Assembly: GCA_903828535.1 (NCBI GenBank)
Contig: CAIKMN010000027.1
Span: 21,450 to 85,449 of the forward strand
DNA from: an uncultured Curvibacter sp.
Lineage (GTDB): Bacteria > Pseudomonadota > Gammaproteobacteria > Burkholderiales > Burkholderiaceae_C
Length of the DNA stretch: 64,000 bases
Reading direction: 5' to 3'
Positions within the stretch are counted from its first letter, which is position 1. Each line of letters starts with the position of its first letter. This document shows positions 60,083 through 64,000 of this stretch, piece by piece. Position numbers and translations under genes: made by a program. The notes below the pieces were generated by a model that did no database searches, was not told the DNA's origin, and saw only the letters and a list, made by a program, of their open reading frames with translations.

Positions 60083-61761
60083 GACCATTTCTCCTGAGAC
60101 AACATTTCACTCAACATTTCACGCGCGTGGGCCATGGAGGCGGTTGAATGAACATCGCCTCCCAACATGCGGGCAATTTCCACCACTCGGTCCGATGGGG
60201 CCAAGGCATTCACTGAGCTCAAGGCGCCTGACTTGCTGACCTGCAAATGCTGGTCGGCGCAAGCGGCCACTTGGGCCAAGTGCGTGACGGCCAGCACCTG
60301 TCGGTCTTGTCCTAAGCGCTGCATCAAGCGGCCGACGGTGTGCGCCACCGCGCCGCCCACGCCTGCATCGACCTCGTCAAAAATGAGGGTGGGCGCTTGG
60401 CCCAATTGACTGGTGGTGACCGCGATGGCCAAAGCCAAACGCGACAGTTCGCCGCCCGAGGCCACCTTGGCGACGGGCTTGGGCGTGGCGCCGGGATGAC
60501 CGGCCACCAAAAACTCAATGCCCTCCAAGCCATTGGCGCTGGGCTCCGCCAAAGGCGTTAATGCCACCTCAAAACGACCGCCAGCCATGCCCAAGGTTTG
60601 CATGGCTTCGCTGATGGCTTCAGACAATTTCGGGCCTGTTTGTTGCCTGGCTTGGCTGGTGCTTTGGGCGGCTTGGCGGTACGACTTTTCGGCTTGGGTG
60701 ACGGCCAGATCCAGCGCTTCGAGGTCGGTCGCAGAGTCCAGTTCCGAGAGCTCAGCCTGCCACTGCGCTTGCAGTTGAGGCAATTCTTCGGGCGGGCTTC
60801 TGAAGCGGCGCGCCAACCCCATCCAAAGGCCCATGCGGGCATCGAGTTCGGCCAATCGCTCGGGGTCTAAATCGGTGTGGCGCAGCCAGGCATGCAGGCT
60901 GTGTGCCGCATCTTGGGCCAGCACCAGGCTCTGGTTGAGGACCTCAATCAGCGTGCTGAACGCGGGCTCCAAATGGCTTTGCTCGCTTAAATGCCGCTGC
61001 GCTTGGCTGAGCGATTCAAGGGCACTGGCCACTGGGCCTTCGCTGGACTGTTCATGACCTTCCAACCAATGAAGGCTGGATTGAGCCGCCTCGAGCAAAG
61101 TGTTGAGGTGCGACAACCGGGTGTGCTGGGCGTTCAGGTCTTCCCATTCGTGGGGCTGGGGTTTGAGTTTGTCGAGCTCACTCAATTGCCATTGCAAGCG
61201 CTCGCGTTCTTGTTGTAAATTGGCTTGAGCGGCCAAAGACTTTTGTCGCACTTCAAGCGCACGCCGCCATTCCTGCCAAGCCGCCTTCAAAGTTTTGGTG
61301 CTGATTTGCCCATACGCATCGAGCAAAGCCGCGACCGAATCTGGGCGCGTCAGGCTTTGCCATGCGTGTTGCCCATGAATGTCTAGCAAACCATCGGCCA
61401 ACTCGCGCAATTGGGTGGCGGTCGCGGGGATGCCGTTGATCCAAGCGCGGCTCTTGCCCTGGCTGTCGATGGTGCGACGCAAAAGCAGGGGTTCATTCTG
61501 GGGAACTTCAAGACCCGCCTCGCTTAACCAAACTTGAAGGTGCTTGGGTACATCAAACTCGGCGCTGATGTCGGCCCGCTCAGCCCCTTCGCGCACGACC
61601 GACGCCTCGGCGCGTGCGCCCAGCACCAATTGCAGCGCATCGATCAAGATCGATTTGCCCGCCCCCGTTTCCCCGGTGAGCACGCTGAAGCCGTTTGCAA
61701 AATCCAATTCCAGCGCCGACACGATCACGAAATCACGCAGCGTTAATCGCTTCAAAGCCAC
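60079..61761 (-). CDS. recN: DNA repair protein RecN
   Basis: [59 protein letters not shown]. Confidence 0.96.
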   Translation of the reverse strand: MALKRLTLRDFVIVSALELDFANGFSVLTGETGAGKSILIDALQLVLGARAEASVVREGAERADISAEFDVPKHLQVWLSEAGLEVPQNEPLLLRRTIDSQGKSRAWINGIPATATQLRELADGLLDIHGQHAWQSLTRPDSVAALLDAYGQISTKTLKAAWQEWRRALEVRQKSLAAQANLQQERERLQWQLSELDKLKPQPHEWEDLNAQHTRLSHLNTLLEAAQSSLHWLEGHEQSSEGPVASALESLSQAQRHLSEQSHLEPAFSTLIEVLNQSLVLAQDAAHSLHAWLRHTDLDPERLAELDARMGLWMGLARRFRSPPEELPQLQAQWQAELSELDSATDLEALDLAVTQAEKSYRQAAQSTSQARQQTGPKLSEAISEAMQTLGMAGGRFEVALTPLAEPSANGLEGIEFLVAGHPGATPKPVAKVASGGELSRLALAIAVTTSQLGQAPTLIFDEVDAGVGGAVAHTVGRLMQRLGQDRQVLAVTHLAQVAACADQHLQVSKSGALSSVNALAPSDRVVEIARMLGGDVHSTASMAHAREMLSEMLSQEKWS

Positions 61762-61763
61762 GA

Positions 61764-62672
61764 TTAAGCGCCCCCCTCGTTCCAGTGCATTTTCTTGCGC
61801 AGGGTGTCGAAATAAGTCCAGCCCTTGGGGTGCAAAAACCGCGCCTGATGGGCTGAGCGGCGCACCGTGATGCGGTCGCCTTTGAGCAGCGAGGCGAGCG
61901 ATTGCATGTCAAAACTGGCACTTGCATCGCGTCCACTCACCACTTCGATGGTGATCTCCACCGTGTCGGGCAAGGCGATGGGTCGGTTCGACAAAGTGTG
62001 CGGCGCAATCGGCACCAAAATCCAGCCCGCAATCGACGGATGCAGCAGCGAGCCGCCCGCCGACAGCGCGTAGGCCGTGGAGCCGGTGGGCGTCGAAATA
62101 ATCAAACCGTCGGCGCGTTGGTTCGAGACAAAATGCCCGTTCACTTCGACCCGCAATTCAACCATGCCCGCCGTGGCGCCGCGGTTCACCACCACGTCGT
62201 TCAAGGCCAAGGCCTCGAACACGCAATGCCCATCGCGCATCACTTTGCCCTGCATCAGGCTGCGCGGGTCTTCTTCATAAACGCCTTGCAACATGGGGCC
62301 CAAGGTCTTTTGATAATGATCAAAAGGGATGTCGGTGATGAAGCCCAAACGCCCTTGGTTGATGCCAATCAGCGGGACGCGGTAGGGGGCCAAACGCCGC
62401 CCCACGCCGAGCATGGTGCCGTCGCCGCCCACCACCAAGGCCAAATCGCACTGGCGGCCAATTTCTTCCAAGCTGGCGCTGGCATACTGGGTCAGGCCGG
62501 TGCTGTTGGCGGTTTCCTGTTCGAGGTAAACCTCACAGCCTTGGCGACTCAAAAATTGGCCCACATCGTCCAGCACGTCCCGGGAACTTTGCGCGCTGGA
62601 GCTGGCCGCGTTCCAAGACGCAGCGGTCAGGTACTTGCCAAACAAGGCCACGTGGTGAAATTTTGATTTCAT
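61764..62672 (-). CDS. nadK: NAD kinase
   Basis: [47 protein letters not shown]. Confidence 0.96.
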   Translation of the reverse strand: MKSKFHHVALFGKYLTAASWNAASSSAQSSRDVLDDVGQFLSRQGCEVYLEQETANSTGLTQYASASLEEIGRQCDLALVVGGDGTMLGVGRRLAPYRVPLIGINQGRLGFITDIPFDHYQKTLGPMLQGVYEEDPRSLMQGKVMRDGHCVFEALALNDVVVNRGATAGMVELRVEVNGHFVSNQRADGLIISTPTGSTAYALSAGGSLLHPSIAGWILVPIAPHTLSNRPIALPDTVEITIEVVSGRDASASFDMQSLASLLKGDRITVRRSAHQARFLHPKGWTYFDTLRKKMHWNEGGA

Positions 62673-62702
62673 CCTCAAATTACATCATTAAAATGTGTCC
62701 AT

Positions 62703-63719
62703 ATGCTCGATGACCGCTCAAAGTTGTTGATGAAGGCGTTGGTCGAACGCTATATCGCCGACGGACAGCCGGTGGGTTCCCGCACACTCTCCAAAGCCTC
62801 GGGGCTCGAGCTGTCTGCCGCCACCATCCGAAATGTGATGGCCGACTTGGAAGACTTGGGCCTGATTGCCAGCCCCCACACCTCCGCCGGCCGCATCCCC
62901 ACGGCCCGTGGCTACCGCTTGTTTGTAGACACCATGTTGACGGCGCAACGGGGCGACTTGAACGCCTCCTTGTCGGCCCCCATCATTGTGGCCGAGCAGC
63001 CCCAAAAAGTCATTGCCAACGCGGCCCAACTGCTTTCGAGTTTGTCTAACTTTGTGGGCATTGTCGTGGCGCCCAAGCGCAGCTCGGTCTTCAGGCACAT
63101 TGAATTTTTGCGCCTGTCCGACCGCCGCTTGTTGGTCATCATTGTCTCCCCCGAGGGCGATGTGCAGAACCGCGTCATCTTCACCGAAGCCGATTACACG
63201 CAAAGCCAATTGATCGAAGTGGCCAACTTCTTGAACGCCCATTACGCCGGTTTGGCGATGGAGCAGGTTCGTGAAAAGCTGAGAAACGAAGTCGATCACC
63301 TGCGCACTGAAATTGCCACCTTGATGCAAGCCGCCGTCAGCGTCAGCACCGAGGCCTTGACCAGCCCGCAAGACGAGGTGGTAATTTCCGGCGAGCGCAA
63401 CCTGTTGACGGTCAGCGACTTTTCCAGCGACATGGACCAACTGCGCCGGGCCTTCGATTTGTTCGAGCAAAAAACCCAACTCATGCGCCTGCTCGACAGC
63501 TCGTCCCAGGCCGAGGGTGTGCGCATTTTTATTGGCGGCGAAAGCCAAGTGGTGCCGTTCGAAGAACTCTCGGTCGTCAGCGCGCCCTATGAAATTGACG
63601 GCCAAATCGTCGGCACCCTGGGCGTCATCGGCCCCACCCGCATGGCCTACGACCGCATGATTCAGATTGTGGACATCACCTCCAAGCTCGTCAGCAACGC
63701 GCTGAGCCATCAGAAGTGA
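62703..63719 (+). CDS. hrcA: Heat-inducible transcription repressor HrcA
   Basis: [71 protein letters not shown]. Confidence 0.96.
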   Translation: MLDDRSKLLMKALVERYIADGQPVGSRTLSKASGLELSAATIRNVMADLEDLGLIASPHTSAGRIPTARGYRLFVDTMLTAQRGDLNASLSAPIIVAEQPQKVIANAAQLLSSLSNFVGIVVAPKRSSVFRHIEFLRLSDRRLLVIIVSPEGDVQNRVIFTEADYTQSQLIEVANFLNAHYAGLAMEQVREKLRNEVDHLRTEIATLMQAAVSVSTEALTSPQDEVVISGERNLLTVSDFSSDMDQLRRAFDLFEQKTQLMRLLDSSSQAEGVRIFIGGESQVVPFEELSVVSAPYEIDGQIVGTLGVIGPTRMAYDRMIQIVDITSKLVSNALSHQK

Positions 63720-63765
63720 GCTTTGGCTGGGCTTCGAGTGGGCTGGCTTAAAATCTCGCCCGGAA

Positions 63766-63804
63766 GGGGCGTTAGCTCAGTTGGTTAGAGCAGAGGATTC
63801 ATAA
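63766..63804 (+). pseudogene. 5' half of a tRNA-Met(CAT)-like gene without a recognisable 3' half immediately downstream
   Basis: GGGGCGTTAGCTCAGTTGGTTAGAGCAGAGGATTCATAA then non-tRNA-like ACAAGTTAAGAACTTAAGTTGT; no matching T-arm or acceptor. Confidence 0.65.
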
Positions 63805-63878
63805 ACAAGTTAAGAACTTAAGTTGTCTATAAATCCTCAATGAAATCAACAGGTTGCAGCGCCACAGTTGCCAAAATT

Positions 63879-63900
63879 TGCTTCCACACTGCTTCCACAC
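63879..63900. repeat. 11-bp tandem repeat TGCTTCCACAC x2 between the two tRNA 5' halves
   Basis: tgcttccacac tgcttccacac read directly. Confidence 0.9.
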
Positions 63901-63963
63901 TTTGCTGAAAATTTAAGCAGCGTTTTTGGGGTCAAAAAGGGGCAAAGTACAATCAGTTTTTCT

Positions 63964-64000
63964 GGCCTATAGCTCAGTTGGTTAGAGCAGAGGACTTAAA
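63964..64000 (+). tRNA. 5' portion of a second tRNA-like sequence, truncated by window end
   Basis: GGCCTATAGCTCAGTTGGTTAGAGCAGAGGACTTAAA; shares 25 nt exactly with 63773-63797. Confidence 0.5.

Noticed and set aside
62679-62702. CIRCE operator upstream of hrcA
   Set aside because: The short gap (TTCATCCTCAAATTACATCATTAAAATGTGTCCAT) has no TTAGCACTC-N9-GAGTGCTAA inverted repeat.
1-64000. CRISPR array, transposon, prophage genes or toxin-antitoxin pair
   Set aside because: No regularly spaced repeats, no transposase/integrase/capsid-like ORF and no recognisable TA pair seen; the only mobile-element hint is the tRNA region at the right edge.

Overview
The window is about 64 kb of dense chromosomal DNA from a betaproteobacterium. 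Gene order and protein character suggest Burkholderiales/Comamonadaceae (inference only). I read it as mostly core or housekeeping sequence. Main blocks: an SAH-riboswitch ahcY-tlyA-metF operon; cbpA/dnaJ-like; infA plus an RRM protein; a split PAS/MCP energy-taxis pair; ggt; a Rieske oxygenase with a stand-alone ferredoxin; rlmJ; rplM-rpsI; erpA; anmK; an M23 peptidase; tyrS; glmU-glmS; an rfaH-headed polysaccharide export/initiation operon; an MdtABC-like RND efflux operon with its own outer-membrane factor; cca; an slt-like transglycosylase; fadD; pth-rplY-prs-tRNA-Gln-ispE-lolB; mutM-mutY; and rapZ-recN-nadK-hrcA. No CRISPR array, transposase or integrase gene is visible. The most unusual signals are: (i) two tRNA 5' halves 197 bp apart at the right edge, the first lacking a recognisable 3' half, which looks like a recombination or att junction; (ii) a Cca enzyme whose HD catalytic segment appears deleted next to a 4x15-bp in-frame LEVRS repeat; (iii) an unlisted 55-aa smORF with its own promoter and RBS signals, overlapping ggt; (iv) several candidate cis-regulatory structures (rplM leader, infA leader, palindrome before rfaH, leader hairpin before the wza-like gene, 21-bp-phased repeats before the RND operon). 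I did not find a clear new multi-gene system. All assignments come from reading the sequence; no database search was run.
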